The notes under the pieces are model-generated. The model ran no database searches. It saw nothing but the letters and a program-made list of their open reading frames with translations, and was not told where the DNA came from. Positions 25,691-35,642 of a stretch of DNA of 64,000 nucleotides are shown here, piece after piece; the first letter of the stretch is position 1, and each line of letters starts with the position of its first letter. The stretch is from Cepaea nemoralis (Eukaryota > Mollusca > Gastropoda > Stylommatophora > Helicidae). The stretch is from the NCBI GenBank assembly GCA_014155875.1, contig JACEFZ010011398.1:545001-609000 (forward strand), read 5' to 3'. The position numbers and the translations under genes were made by a program.

Positions 25691-26400
25691 GATAGATATA
25701 CACCAGTGATAGCCTCTGTGACATATCAGGCATATGGAGAAGGATGCATATTTGTATAGACCAGACGGCATTCAGTGGCTGATGTGGGCGGTATTGGCAC
25801 TGGAATAGTTAAACTATGAGTGAGGTGAGAAAGCACAGGCGCTAGAGGACATGAACATGAATGATAAGCTGAGGTTAGGATGATACTGAACAAGGTGTAA
25901 GAGAAGCTTTGAAGCACATGTGAAACAATGCTGTGCTCAGGCCATGCAGTAGAACATGCACCTCACCTTGAAGGAAGGTCACCAATGATATCTATATAGA
26001 CGGAGAAGCTCTAGAGTTGGACATCCATGGGAACAAGGGAATGAACACATAAAGCATGGACGACACCCAAAACCCTGACATAAATAGAAGACATGTACTG
26101 GCAGCCAAGGTGGCTGGTGGAATGTTAACCTACATCATTCAACTAGTTCCGTCCTGGTCTCAACACATGGAGCTGGCACAGATACCCACACCTGTGTCTT
26201 CCCTGGACCCATAAGGCAAGCAAAGAATAGTAATACTGTAAACTAGCATGCATGTCATAGTAGGCAACTCAGGAGAGTTGGTGAGAGACTGGCCACCTTA
26301 ACTCCTAGAACCAGTCAACCAAGGGCCTGGTGTCAGCTGTTTGAGGGATGTATTCCACAGGGGGATACAGGCACCAGTTCAACAAGACATATGCTGTGGC
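25691..26400. other. Unique intronic DNA in intron 2
   Basis: About 700 bp between two minisatellites with no recognised gene, RNA or mobile-element feature. Confidence 0.4.
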
Positions 26401-26405
26401 CAGGA

Positions 26406-27052
26406 TATGCTGTGATTCTAACTGTACTGAGGTTATAGGATGTCAGAGCTGCCACCTCACACCTGTGATTCTAACTGTACTGAAGGTATCGTATGTCAGA
26501 GCTGCCACCTCACACCTGTGATTCTAACTGTACTGAGGGTATCGGATGTCAGAGCTGCCACCTCACACCTGTGATTCTAACTGTACTGAGGGTATCGGAT
26601 GTCAGAGCTGCCACCTCACACCTGTGATTCTAACTGTACTGAGGGTATCGGATGTCCGAGCTGCCACCTCACACCTGTGATTCTAACTGTACTGGAGGTT
26701 ATCGGATGTCAGAGCTGCCACCTCACACCTGTGATTCTAACTGTACTGAGGGTATTGGATGTCAGAGCTGCCACCTCACACCTGTGATTCTAACTGTACG
26801 GAGGATATCGGATGTCAGAGCTGCCACCTCACACCTGTGATTCTAACTGTACGGAGGGTATCGGATGTCAGAGCTGCCACCTCACACCTGTGATTCTAAC
26901 TGTACTGAGGGTATCGGATGTCAGAGCTGCCACCTCACACCTGTGATTCTAACTGTACTGAAGGTATCGGATGTCCGAGCTGCCACCTCACACCTGTGAT
27001 TATAACTGTACTGAGGGTATCGGATGTCAGAGCTGCCACCTCACACCTGTGT
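26406..27052. repeat. 53-bp minisatellite, about 12 copies
   Basis: The unit is gtgattctaactgtactg, agggtatcggatgtcagag, ctgccacctcacacct (53 bp). Copies differ mainly by single substitutions. The short frames (MSELPPHTCDSNCTEG type) arise from the repeat and are not genes. Confidence 0.95.
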
Positions 27053-27505
27053 TGAGAGGAGCAGTTCTTGGAGCTGCTGTTCGTTTGGACTTTTGTTGTG
27101 AGTTAAATTTGACATGTCAAGGGAGCTTCTCTACAAATGCTTGACAGGCCCAAGCTAAGTGAGACCTTCTAACAGTACAACCACATGTAGACTAACCCGG
27201 TGACATCTGTTCACTGGGAGGCCACCAGCTGATTGCTGTTTGCCCTTGTTGTTGCCCAACTCCAGGAGTAGTCAGGTGCTGGCAGGGGTCTTCACACAAG
27301 TAGCACCATCTGGTTTTGAAACTTCCTTTGAGGTTGAACAAATTCAGCGCCTTGACCACTGAGCTCAGCAGATTTGTGCATTACATGTCCAGTTGCAAAT
27401 TGTTAAAATTTAATGCCATTTAGCATCACCAACTGCCTGGCAGTTTCTAGGCAATGAAAACTCTCCTGCTGCAAGTTACTATATGTGACATTTCTCTGTC
27501 TGCAG
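27053..27505. other. Intronic DNA before exon 3
   Basis: Unique sequence leading to the exon 3 acceptor (tttctctgtctgcag). Nothing else recognised. Confidence 0.4.
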
Positions 27506-27613
27506 GCCAACTCCGTATGTCTACGAGCACCAGTCTCTGAGTCATTGTCCCGCCTGCGACGAGACCAGCTGCAGAAGTTTGCTCAGTACCTCATCAGTTA
27601 CCTGCCCCAGCAG
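27506..27613 (+). CDS. ZSWIM8: ZSWIM8 exon 3
   Basis: A 36-codon exon, codon boundary to codon boundary, encoding ANSVCLRAPVSESLSRL, then RRDQLQKFAQYLIS and YLPQQ. The RAPVSESLSRL and RDQLQKFAQYLIS blocks are near identical to what I recall of the vertebrate protein. Acceptor is ctgtctgcag|GCC, donor CAGCAG|gtaagg. This is one of the most conserved parts of the protein and fixes the frame for the neighbouring exons. Confidence 0.95.
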
Positions 27614-27865
27614 GTAAGGTCACAAGCATCTTGATGAGGTGTGCTGTATAAAAAAAAACATTTGTATTTACTTGTCTGTTCAAAAGCTGGACTGGATTGA
27701 TGAAGACAGGGTTATTGATGTCACTAGTGACTGTTGTGATGTTATATCTTCAGCTTGCATTCGCCTCATCGTCTCTTTGTCAAGGCCCTCTGCCTGACCA
27801 CTTCCTTGTTTATTTGCAGTGGATCCAATTAATGCTCATTGTTTTGTCTTGTAGCTTTTAGTAAT

Positions 27866-28015
27866 GCTGCCATACTGTGATTCTTTCTACTTTTACCACA
27901 CTGTGATTCTTTCTACTGGTGCCACACTGTGATTCTTTCTACTGTTGCCACACTGTGATTCTTTCTGCTGGTGCCACACTATGATTCTTTCTGCTGGTGC
28001 CACACTGTGATTCTG
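27866..28015. repeat. 27-bp minisatellite, about 5 copies
   Basis: The unit is ccacactgtgattctttc plus tactgttg-type ends, with five or so copies in intron 3. Confidence 0.9.
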
Positions 28016-28343
28016 TGATGACAGTAGGGAGTCTGTGAGGAGCATCTTGTAAAAATTACTTGCTACTGTTTTTAGCTCACCTTTTGTGTGCTTTGATAAT
28101 TGTGGCCATAGAAGCGATGTTTTAACATTGTCATGTCATTTTTAGATTATTGGTTTTCTTGCTCCATCTTCTTGCCTCTCTTGTCTGTTTCTCATAGCAC
28201 AGTTTTATGACAGGTTTTAGTTGAACTGAAGGAGTATCAGCTGAGACTTGATGCCAGTTAGAAGTGTACACAATCGTGTTTCTAGGATACTTCAGACCAG
28301 ATGTAATATCTCAACACACACATGTACATCAACTTCACACACT

Positions 28344-28345
<2 letters not shown>

Positions 28346-28430
<85 letters not shown>
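28346..28430. repeat. (AG)n microsatellite
   Basis: An almost pure GA/AG dinucleotide run, interrupted near 28384, followed by ctgaccagaccagacc and a short (CT)n. The apparent protein frames are low-complexity artefacts. Confidence 0.97.
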
Positions 28431-28434
<4 letters not shown>

Positions 28435-28828
28435 ACCAGACCAGACCGACAGACTGATCTCTCTCTCTCTCTCATGTATATATCATCTGCTCACTCTGCT
28501 CTCAATCTACATGTCGGCTGTGAATGTTAATTCAGTGGAAGCCCTGGAGACAGACGTGAGCAATTTTTCCTAACCAGTCACCAGGACAGGTCATTCTGCA
28601 TTACAGCCGACATGAGGAAATGGATGATGGACAGATTTTCTTCACTTCCAAACACCAACTACTTGATAGCTTCACAGTAACCAGAAGGTCACTCATCGTG
28701 TAGTATGTGAAGAAATTAACGTGTTGATGTATGTTAACTTTGTGAAAATAAGTAGTCATTCAGCAAATTAAAGAGCGGATGACCAATGAATATGTGTAAA
28801 CATGAATGCTTGTCTTGCTGTTTCCTAG
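28431..28828. other. Intronic DNA before exon 4
   Basis: Unique sequence, no recognised feature apart from the exon 4 acceptor at its end. Confidence 0.4.
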
Positions 28829-28909
28829 ATTTTGCCAACAGCCCAACAGATACCGGATGAGCTGCGTTCTTCGCAAGACACAACCATGAATACAGCTTAT
28901 GGTGCCCCA
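28829..28909 (+). CDS. ZSWIM8: ZSWIM8 exon 4
   Basis: A 27-codon exon encoding ILPTAQQIPDELRSSQD, then TTMNTAYGAP, equivalent to the family's ILPTAQ...DELLSSQ...GAPD segment. Acceptor is gtttcctag|ATT. The donor needs care. The sequence reads GCCCCAGTATGTG, so the canonical GT donor is CCCCA|gtatgtg and the exon ends on Pro. The conserved family version would instead need one more base (CAG|gtatgtg) to make the following Asp. See the exon 5 entry and the finding on this junction. Confidence 0.85.
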
Positions 28910-29039
28910 GTATGTGTGCCGAGCCTTGTTGCACATGGCCAGGTCTCTCTCTCTCTCTCGTGTATTCTGGTTATGTGGGACTGTGGCAGTCAGTCTGTGG
29001 GTTGTCTGATGTCTAGAGTCCTGGACATGTGGGACGTAG

Positions 29040-29250
29040 TATGAAATATTACAGCAGAAATAACATAATGACATATCATATATAATGTGTGAAATATTAC
29101 AGCAGAAATAGCACAACAGCATACCATACACCACATGTGTGAAATATTACAGCAGAAATAGCACAACAGCGTACCATACACCACATATATGAAATATTAC
29201 AGCAGAAATAGCAGAATAACGTATCCTACACCACATGTGTGAAATCACGC
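29040..29250. repeat. 50-bp tandem repeat, about 4 copies
   Basis: The block gaaatattacagcag recurs at 29043, 29091, 29141 and 29191 with linking sequence ending in acaccacat. The array lies in intron 4. Confidence 0.9.
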
Positions 29251-29412
29251 AAGTATGACAGGACACATTGTTGAGAAGATGGTGAAGAGCACAACATAAA
29301 TAAAACTGCTCAGAAAACGTGAACGGATACATACACAATGTTTGTGTCAAATAACAACAGGACAATATGTCCCAATTATAATACAGCATGGATGGACACA
29401 CACACAAATATC

Positions 29413-29414
<2 letters not shown>

Positions 29415-29451
<37 letters not shown>

Positions 29452-29536
29452 TCTCTCTCTTCTCCTCTCTCTCGCATCTCTATCTCTCTCTCTCTCTTCT
29501 CTCTCCTCTTTCTCTCTCTCTCTCTCTCTCTCCTCG

Positions 29537-29595
<59 letters not shown>

Positions 29596-29643
29596 TGCAC
29601 ACACACACACACGCAGGCAGACAGACAGAGAGAGAGAGAGAGA
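29415..29643. repeat. Compound (TC)n-(AC)n-(AG)n microsatellite
   Basis: A long (TC)n run with interruptions to about 29571, then (CA)n to about 29611, then a short (AG)n. Open frames of about 100 codons on both strands are compositional artefacts. Confidence 0.97.
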
Positions 29644-30078
29644 TAGAAAGAAATAAAGAACACACACATGTGCACACATATGAACGCAGATTCTCATTTA
29701 ATAACTATCAAATTTCATACAAAATAGTCACTTGATGTGGATACATGGTGAGAAGATGACCCAGAAAGTTCTAACTAGATGGAGTAAAAAGTGAAAGAGA
29801 CATTGAAGAAATCAAATATGACATTAGTCAAAAAAACAGAAAGAGACAATTACTTGTGCACTCTCTCGCGACACTTCACGACAATAGCAGTAGGACAAAA
29901 GAAAGAAGAAGAAGATGAACAGACAAATACAAAATGTATTGTGTGAAGTAACAATTGGCACGGCATATATACTGAAGGGTTGAACAGTGTATCGCCTTGA
30001 CACAAATGTGTATTATCAATATGTTGTCTTCATGCTGACAGTTGGTGGAGGCTATAGCTGTTGTTGTTTGTCTGGCAG
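29644..30078. other. Intronic DNA before exon 5
   Basis: Unique sequence; no recognisable element. It ends in the exon 5 acceptor gtttgtctggcag. Confidence 0.4.
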
Positions 30079-30200
30079 ATCCAACGGCAGGTCCCCTCTG
30101 CCAGCGAGCAGACGTCGTGGTCCCTGGACGAGGCCACTTTACATGCCAACATCAAGAAGACACTGGTCAAGTTCTGTATACCTGCCCCCATAGTCTTCAG
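30079..30200 (+). CDS. ZSWIM8: ZSWIM8 exon 5
   Basis: Encodes IQRQVP, then SASEQTSWSLDEATL, HANIKKTLVKFC and IPAPIVF, ending with two bases (AG) of a Ser codon completed by exon 6. From SASEQ onward it aligns with the family's SASDQSTWYLDE...NIKKTLHKFC...PVVF. The first six residues do not: the other frame over those bases reads DPTAGP, exactly the family motif. The switch is explained by a four-C run at 30093-30096 where three would keep the conserved frame. Acceptor tgtctggcag|ATC, donor TTCAG|gtgagg. Confidence 0.88.
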
Positions 30201-30298
30201 GTGAGGAGGTGTTGGCTGTCTATGTGTGTGCATCTGTTGAGTGTTGTGTTTATGATATTGTGTGTATATGGTGTGTTTTAATGAAAATTGTTTAGTGT

Positions 30299-30300
<2 letters not shown>

Positions 30301-30355
<55 letters not shown>

Positions 30356-30410
30356 ATATATATATATATATATATGTCTGTGTGTGTGTGTGTGTGTATG
30401 TGTGTGTGTG

Positions 30411-30437
<27 letters not shown>
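30301..30437. repeat. (AT)n-(TG)n-(GA)n microsatellite
   Basis: About 75 bp of (AT)n, then (TG)n, then (GA)n in intron 5, directly before the 42-bp array. A long pure AT run can extrude as a cruciform, and this is a likely site of length polymorphism. Confidence 0.97.
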
Positions 30438-30441
<4 letters not shown>

Positions 30442-31053
30442 ATGATTGCTGGCACACTCACGTATGTTGTGTTTGTAGTTATGATGATTGCTGGCACACT
30501 CACGTATGTTGTGTTGTAGTTATGATGATTGCTGGCACACTCACGTATGTTGTGTTGTAGTTATGATGATTGCTGGCACACTCACGTATGTTGTGTTGTA
30601 GTTATGATGATTGCTGGCACACTCACGTATGTTGTGTTCTAGTTATGATGATTGCTGGCACACTCATGTATGTTGTGTTATAGTTATGATGATTGCTGGC
30701 ACTCACGTATGTTGTGTTATAGTTATGATGATTGCTGGCACACTCATGTATGTTGTGTTATAGTTATGATGATTGCTGGCACACTCACGTATGTTGTGTT
30801 ATAGTTATGATGATTGCTGGCACACTCATGTATGTTGTGTTATAGTTATGATGATTGCTGGCACACTCACGTATGTTGTGTTATAGTTATGATGATTGCT
30901 GGCACACTCACGTATGTTGTGTTGTAGTTATGATGATTGCTGGCACACTCATGTATGTTGTGTTATAGTTATGATGATTGCTGGCACACTCACGTATGTT
31001 GTATTGTAGTTATGATGATTGCTGGCACAATCATGTATGTTGTTGTATTTCAG
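30438..31053. repeat. About 42-bp minisatellite reaching the exon 6 acceptor
   Basis: The unit is about tgatgattgctggcacac, tcacgtatgttgtgttgtag, ttat, with about 14 copies. The last copy is mutated to gttgttgtatttcag and is used as the exon 6 acceptor. Earlier copies end in gttgtag or gttatag and so also present AG dinucleotides after a T-rich stretch. Confidence 0.93.
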
Positions 31054-31249
31054 TGATGTGAACTACCTGACAGCCAGTGCACCCCCAGCAGCGACGGAGT
31101 GGCTGAGCCTGCTGCGACCGCTGCGGGGCAGGGAGCCTGAAGGAATCTGGAACCTGTTGTCCATAGTTCGGGAGATGTTCCGGCGACATGACAGCAACTC
31201 TGTTCCCCTGCTGGAGATCCTCACTGACGAAGTCCTGCAGTGTGAACAG
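31054..31249 (+). CDS. ZSWIM8: ZSWIM8 exon 6
   Basis: Encodes SDVNYLTASAPPAATEW, LSLLRPLRGREPEGIW and NLLSIVREMFRRHDSNS, then VPLLEILTDEVLQCEQ. LLRPLRGREPEG.WNLLSIVREMF and DSN..PLLEILTD are strong family blocks. Acceptor is gttgtatttcag|TGAT and donor GAACAG|gtaaat. The acceptor is the very last unit of a 42-bp tandem array that fills the second half of the preceding intron, so its polypyrimidine tract lies in repeat DNA. Confidence 0.95.
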
Positions 31250-31369
31250 GTAAATGTTCCTGTACTTGTCAAGCAATACTGTCGTTGCCTTGTTTCTGTG
31301 TGATTGTGAACTGTTTTATTCTGCATGTATATAAATTAGAAGCTGTGGTTTTGGGCATTCTCCCTCTTG

Positions 31370-31622
31370 TCTGGTTGTGGCTTGAAGCGGGTTTTCGCAG
31401 GCTCTTACTGCACTTAGGTTGTGGCTCGAGGTGGGTTTGTGCAGTCTCTTTCTACCCTTAAATTGTGGGTTGGAGTGGGTTTGTACAGTCTTCTACTGAG
31501 CTGATTGTTGTGGGTTGGAGTGGGTTTGTACAGTCTCCTACTGGGCTGATTGTTGTGGGTTGGAGTGGGTTTGTGCAGTCTCTTACTGGGCTGATGGTTC
31601 TGGGTTGATGTGGGTTCTGTTT
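31370..31622. repeat. About 50-60-bp imperfect tandem repeat in intron 6
   Basis: Recurring gttgtgggttggagtgg and gtttgtacagtctcctact blocks, about five copies, most regular from 31450 to 31600. Confidence 0.8.
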
Positions 31623-32175
31623 ATGACCACTATAGGGTTGACCCAGCGTTATGAAATCAACTCTAAAGCATATTCTTACAAATAAGGCATGATACTCACT
31701 GCTTCACCCACTGAAATAATTTGGTCACTTGAAACATGAAAGTTTGGAGGGAATAATAATGGAGGAGTGCCAGGATGCGACTATTGCTGTGCATCTGCCA
31801 TGGGGCCACTGAAGCTATGGGTTGGCCGATTAATGGTGAACTATTGTAAACACTTCTTCTTTCTTGCTGCTCGTGTCCAACAAGGGATATGACTACTTCT
31901 TCCCTTCTTCTCCAGTCAGCACCATGGTCGTTTTCTCAGCATATACCTTAGCTGATAGTTATTCTTTAAACCTCCACACATTACTGGGCTTACTACGAAC
32001 GACACACGATGTAACTGAACAATAGTGAACATGAACAGTAGTCGACTCAAACGCCAGTTGTAGTTTTAGGTGTATATTATTCTACACAGACTAAAGTAGA
32101 CATTACCAATACACAAATCAGGTATTCGACAATAATTCTACATTACAAATATCTACACCTGGGTTATGGCTGAAC
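31623..32175. other. Intronic DNA, nothing recognised
   Basis: Unique-looking sequence between a tandem repeat and a LINE tail. No coding motif or RNA gene is seen. Confidence 0.4.
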
Positions 32176-32397
32176 TATGCCATGACGTCATCAGGGTCAT
32201 AGCAAGGGGTATATGCCCGGGAAGAGAGGAAGTGAAAGGCCAAAGAAAAAATGGTTGCAGGATGTGGCAGATGATCTCCAGATGGGTGTATCGGATGCGG
32301 GACATCTTGCTTATGACCGAGAAGTTTTCCAGAAAGTTGTTATGGTAGCGAGGTTCTGCAAAGGATATGCTACTGAATGAATGAATGAATGAATGAC
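32176..32397 (+). mobile_element. LINE 3' end fragment with (GAAT)n tail
   Basis: The segment around 32200-32370 translates, with frame changes, to GREEVKGQRKRWLQDVAD followed by LQMGVSDAGHLAYDREV, the usual C-terminal pattern of endonuclease-RT LINEs. It is followed by (GAAT)n at 32374-32395. Only about 220 bp remain; it is pseudogenic. Confidence 0.65.
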
Positions 32398-32464
32398 TCA
32401 CTGTCCTATTTGGTACAGCTCTGTAACTCTAATATAAGAACAGTGAGTAAAGGAGCATTTCCCA

Positions 32465-32705
32465 CACGCTGAGGTGTGTTGGGTATATGAACAGCTGAGG
32501 TGTGTTGGGTATATAAACACGCTGAGGTGTGTTGGGTATATGAACACGCTGAGGTGTGTTGGGTATATGAACACGCTGAGGTGTGTTGGGTATATGAACA
32601 CGCTGAGGTGTGTTGGGTATATGAACACGCTGAGGTGTGTTGGGTATATGAACACGCTGAGGTGTGTTGGGTATATGAACACGCTGAGGTGTGTTGGGTA
32701 TATGA
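32465..32705. repeat. 27-bp minisatellite, about 9 copies
   Basis: The unit is acgctgaggtgtgttggg plus tatatgaac (27 bp, a multiple of three). This keeps several frames open on both strands and yields spurious ORFs of up to 146 codons. Confidence 0.96.
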
Positions 32706-32734
32706 TGCTAATGTCATATTTGATAACGGAACAT

Positions 32735-32900
32735 CTCCTGGTACCCTGTTTAGGTTGGCTCCACCTGAGAGCCCAGGTCAAAGGTCACATAGGCCCACTT
32801 CACCCGGGATTCAAACTCTTGACCACCAGGCTGCCAGTCTGGTGTGCCAGCCACAGTGCTACCATATCTCTGATATTGCTGGTAGTGGAAGGACCAGAAA
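32735..32900 (-). mobile_element. Candidate tRNA-derived SINE
   Basis: Read on the minus strand, about 32873 to 32803 resembles a degenerate tRNA: TGTGGCTGGCACACC could be box A, and GTTTGAATCCC, close to the box B consensus GGTTCGAATCC, lies at 32806-32816. The spacing suits a type 2 promoter. A non-tRNA body follows to about 32735. The body family is not recognised. It could also be chance similarity. Confidence 0.45.
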
Positions 32901-33170
32901 CTGGGCACCTGTGACTGGCTGATCTCAGTGGAAACTATGCTGCTGAACTCTCCTTGCCTTTGGTAGTTTCATAAACCTGTGGAGTTTGCTAGATCTGGTC
33001 ATGGAGAAGCACCAGTAGAGAGCATGGCAGTCCTTGAAATGTTGACTGGACTGGGAGTCCATCAGTGGATGGGCAGCATCATGATGGGAGGCCCCAAGGT
33101 GTTGGCCACTGGCAGACATGGAAAGTGCATAAATTATCATAAATTGTGCATACATTTGTCATAAATTGTA
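32901..33170. other. Intronic DNA, nothing recognised
   Basis: Unique sequence with a meaningless short frame (61-76 codons on either strand). Confidence 0.35.
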
Positions 33171-33605
33171 CATTAAAAAATACATTTTACATAAATTGTG
33201 TATAAGTTGCATAAATTATACTTAATTTGTGCACAATCTTTGCATATATTATGCATAACAGTCATGTGTTGCTCATAAATCGTGCATAAATCCTACATTG
33301 ATCCCACAGACATCGTGTACGTATCAGGCACACATCATGCACAAACTGCGCACAAAACTCTCACAAATCACCCACAAAGTGTGCACTATAAAGTTCACAC
33401 AAAGTGATGTTTGTACAAATTGTACATAAATTACACATGTATATTACACATACATTGTACATACATTTTATCTAAATTACACATGTATATTACACATACA
33501 TTGTACATACATTTTATCTAAATTACACATAAATTACACAAGTATTAGACATAAATTTTACGTAAATTACACATGAAGTAACACATACATTTACAAATAA
33601 AATGA
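33120..33605. repeat. Degenerate AT-rich tandem repeat
   Basis: Many imperfect repeats of cataaattgtacataaat and acatacattgtacata type with variable period of about 14-30 bp. A 49-bp stretch is repeated exactly around 33430-33520. Confidence 0.8.
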
Positions 33606-33639
33606 AAAAAAAATGAGTCATTAGTTGTTGATATTGTGA

Positions 33640-33893
33640 ATTAGAGAAATTAGACGTACACAGTCACAATTGTTTGGCCACGTTATGAGACGAAGTAAAT
33701 TGGAAAACATGGTGACAATTGGCAAGATTGAGGGGAAGAGAACAAGGGGAAGGCAGAGAAGTAAATACCTGGATGGCTTGGCCATGTAGTATGGTCAAGA
33801 CCAGAACACTGAGCTAATTAACGTCTGGTGATTGCGTGAGATGACGAAACATGACCGCACACGCTTATCGACATAGCACATGATGATGATGAG
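33640..33893 (+). mobile_element. LINE 3' fragment, second copy of the 20.8-kb family
   Basis: The nucleotide sequence closely follows 21115-21365: attagacgtacacagtca, ggccacgttatgagacg, ggcaagattgaggggaag and gcttggccat all have counterparts there. It ends in (ATG)n at 33881-33893. It contains in-frame stops, so it is a dead 5'-truncated copy. Confidence 0.85.
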
Positions 33894-33982
33894 TGTTCCT
33901 GCCATAAAATTTCAGTGTAGTTAATGTTATGTGTGTGCTATACATCTTGTTGTGAAAAGTATTGTACACAATGCAGTGCAGT

Positions 33983-34346
33983 TGATGTTGTCATGTGTAC
34001 TAATCGTGAGGTGTCATTCTCTTGCAGATTTTAATCTGGTGTAGTTGACGTCATGTATGCTAATCGTGATGTGTCATTCTCTTGCAGATTTTAATCTGGT
34101 GTAGTTGATGTTGTCATATGTGCTAATCGTGATGTATCATTCTCTTGCAGATTTTAATCTGGTGTAGTTGACATCATGTATGCTAATCATGATGTGTCAT
34201 TCTCTTGCAGATTTTAATCTGGTGTAGCTGATGTTGTCATGTGTGCTAATGGTGATGTCATTCTCTTGCAGATTTTAATCTGGTGTAGTTGACGTCATGT
34301 ATGCTAATCATGATGTGTCATTCTCTTGCAGATTTTAATCTGGTGG
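33983..34346. repeat. 60-bp tandem array of duplicated exon 7 splice acceptors
   Basis: The module is tgctaatcgtgatgtgtc, attctcttgcag, attttaatctggtg. AG acceptors end at 34027, 34087, 34150, 34210 and 34271, and the genuine one at 34331 (spacings 60, 63, 60, 61, 60). Each unit holds a branch-point-like CTAAT, a pyrimidine tract, CAG and the first 14 bases of exon 7. The decoys then read TGTAGTTGA or TGTAGCTGA instead of the genuine TGGTTA, giving an in-frame TGA at codon 7. Confidence 0.95.
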
Positions 34347-35588
34347 TTAACAACTAAAGTCTCCCCATGCAACAACAGCAGTGTCATCCATTGCAGCAGG
34401 AGTGGCAACTCAGCCAATGCTACCCAGAATGCAGCATCCAGTCTGTGTGACGAGATCGTCACTCTGTGGCGGTTAGGTGCTCTCAATCCCAAACTGTCAC
34501 CAACCCAGCGCCAGGACATGCTTGCCAAGTTCAGAGACTGGCACATCAGCACCATTGATAAAGTCCGCAAAGCTCGGAGCACCAGTGCCAACGCCTCCAC
34601 CACGGGCATCAAGAAAGGTGACGTGGAGATATTCCCAGGGTTCAAACCGGCCATCGAAGCTTGCTCACTGACCTGGGAGGACTATCCTATACCTGGCATC
34701 ACCTACTCAGCTAAGGACGGGTCCAGGTTTTATTATCACTTCGGATCTAATAAGTCACATGACTCTGAGAGTAAAAAGCCATCTCGTGTGCAGCCGGTGA
34801 CCATCTGTTCTCAGGATATCATCAGCACAGACAACTTCCACAGAAGTCACGCTCACTCACAAAGATCTCAAGAGCCTGATGGTGGCCGTGGGCGGTCTGC
34901 CGACTCTCGCCCGTCGTTGCCGTCCCGTTGTGACTCGGGCCACGATGGAGCTCTGAGCTCCGGGTCGGAGGGATTCTGCGAGCCTGACATTGGATTCAGA
35001 GACTCAGATTCTAGTGGAGAGTATAAAAGTAAACATTCTAGAAGTAATTCCTTTGAAGAAGTGGAGTCCCCACCCAGTTGCACTGCAAAACTACCCATTC
35101 TTGCTTCATTGCAGACATCAGCAAATCATTCTGGACATTCTCAGGAAGCTGGTCAAGACACGTTGGTGAAGATCGGTGTATTTGATGAGAGCATTGCACT
35201 CTTGGATACCAGCGTGGTTCACTTCCTGTCCAGCAAACACTCCAAGGCCGTCAGGAATTTAAAGTCACAACTTAATGCCTGTGCTAACCCAGCGGAGCCG
35301 GCCCTACCTGTGGTCGCTGCTGGCGATGGTGCTGCAGCAGCAGCCGCTAGTCATCAAGCAGTCGCTGGGTGCTCGGTTGCCTCCCCACCACTCGCAGAAG
35401 CCGCTCACCCTGAGGGCAGACCGGCGGCCATCGAAGCAGCAGAGTCCCAGCAGCCGCAGTCTGATGTTTACCACATCTATTTTTATGATACAAAGGCCAA
35501 ACCAAGTGACCTTGACAAGAAGAAGAAAGAGAAAGGCGAGGAACCAAATGTCTTTGCTGGTTTGAAGTGTGCAGACAGCATGCAGGAT
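34332..35588 (+). CDS. ZSWIM8: ZSWIM8 exon 7 (large exon, conserved helix region plus disordered linker)
   Basis: A 419-codon exon in one open frame. It starts ILIWW, the counterpart of the family's ITGWW. Conserved blocks follow: LCDEIVTLWRLGALNPKLS, then FPGFKPAIEAC, LTWEDYPIPGITYS. After about residue 140 comes a long Ser/Pro/Ala-rich, low-complexity, probably disordered linker with an alanine-rich stretch, as in vertebrates. It closes with NVFAGLKCADSMQD, matching the family's DLFAGLK block. Acceptor is cattctcttgcag|ATT and donor CAGGAT|gtaagt. Five extra copies of the acceptor and the first 14 exon bases lie just upstream. Confidence 0.93.
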
Positions 35589-35642
35589 GTAAGTTTGCGT
35601 ATCCTCGTTGTCTCACCTGTCTTGATTGTACGAGGGGAAGTT

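Noticed and set aside
29338..29735. Overlapping frames of about 100 codons on both strands
   Set aside because: They lie in (TC)n/(AC)n/(AG)n microsatellite and are compositional artefacts.
30042..30281. Using the frame that reads DPTAGP for the start of exon 5
   Set aside because: It requires a non-GT donor (CCAG|tatgtg) and runs out of frame with SASEQ...KFC. The canonical splice gives one open frame, so it was preferred; the conflict is reported as a finding.
32398..32922. Frames of 103-146 codons on both strands
   Set aside because: They are made by a 27-bp repeat and run off into a SINE-like segment; no domain.
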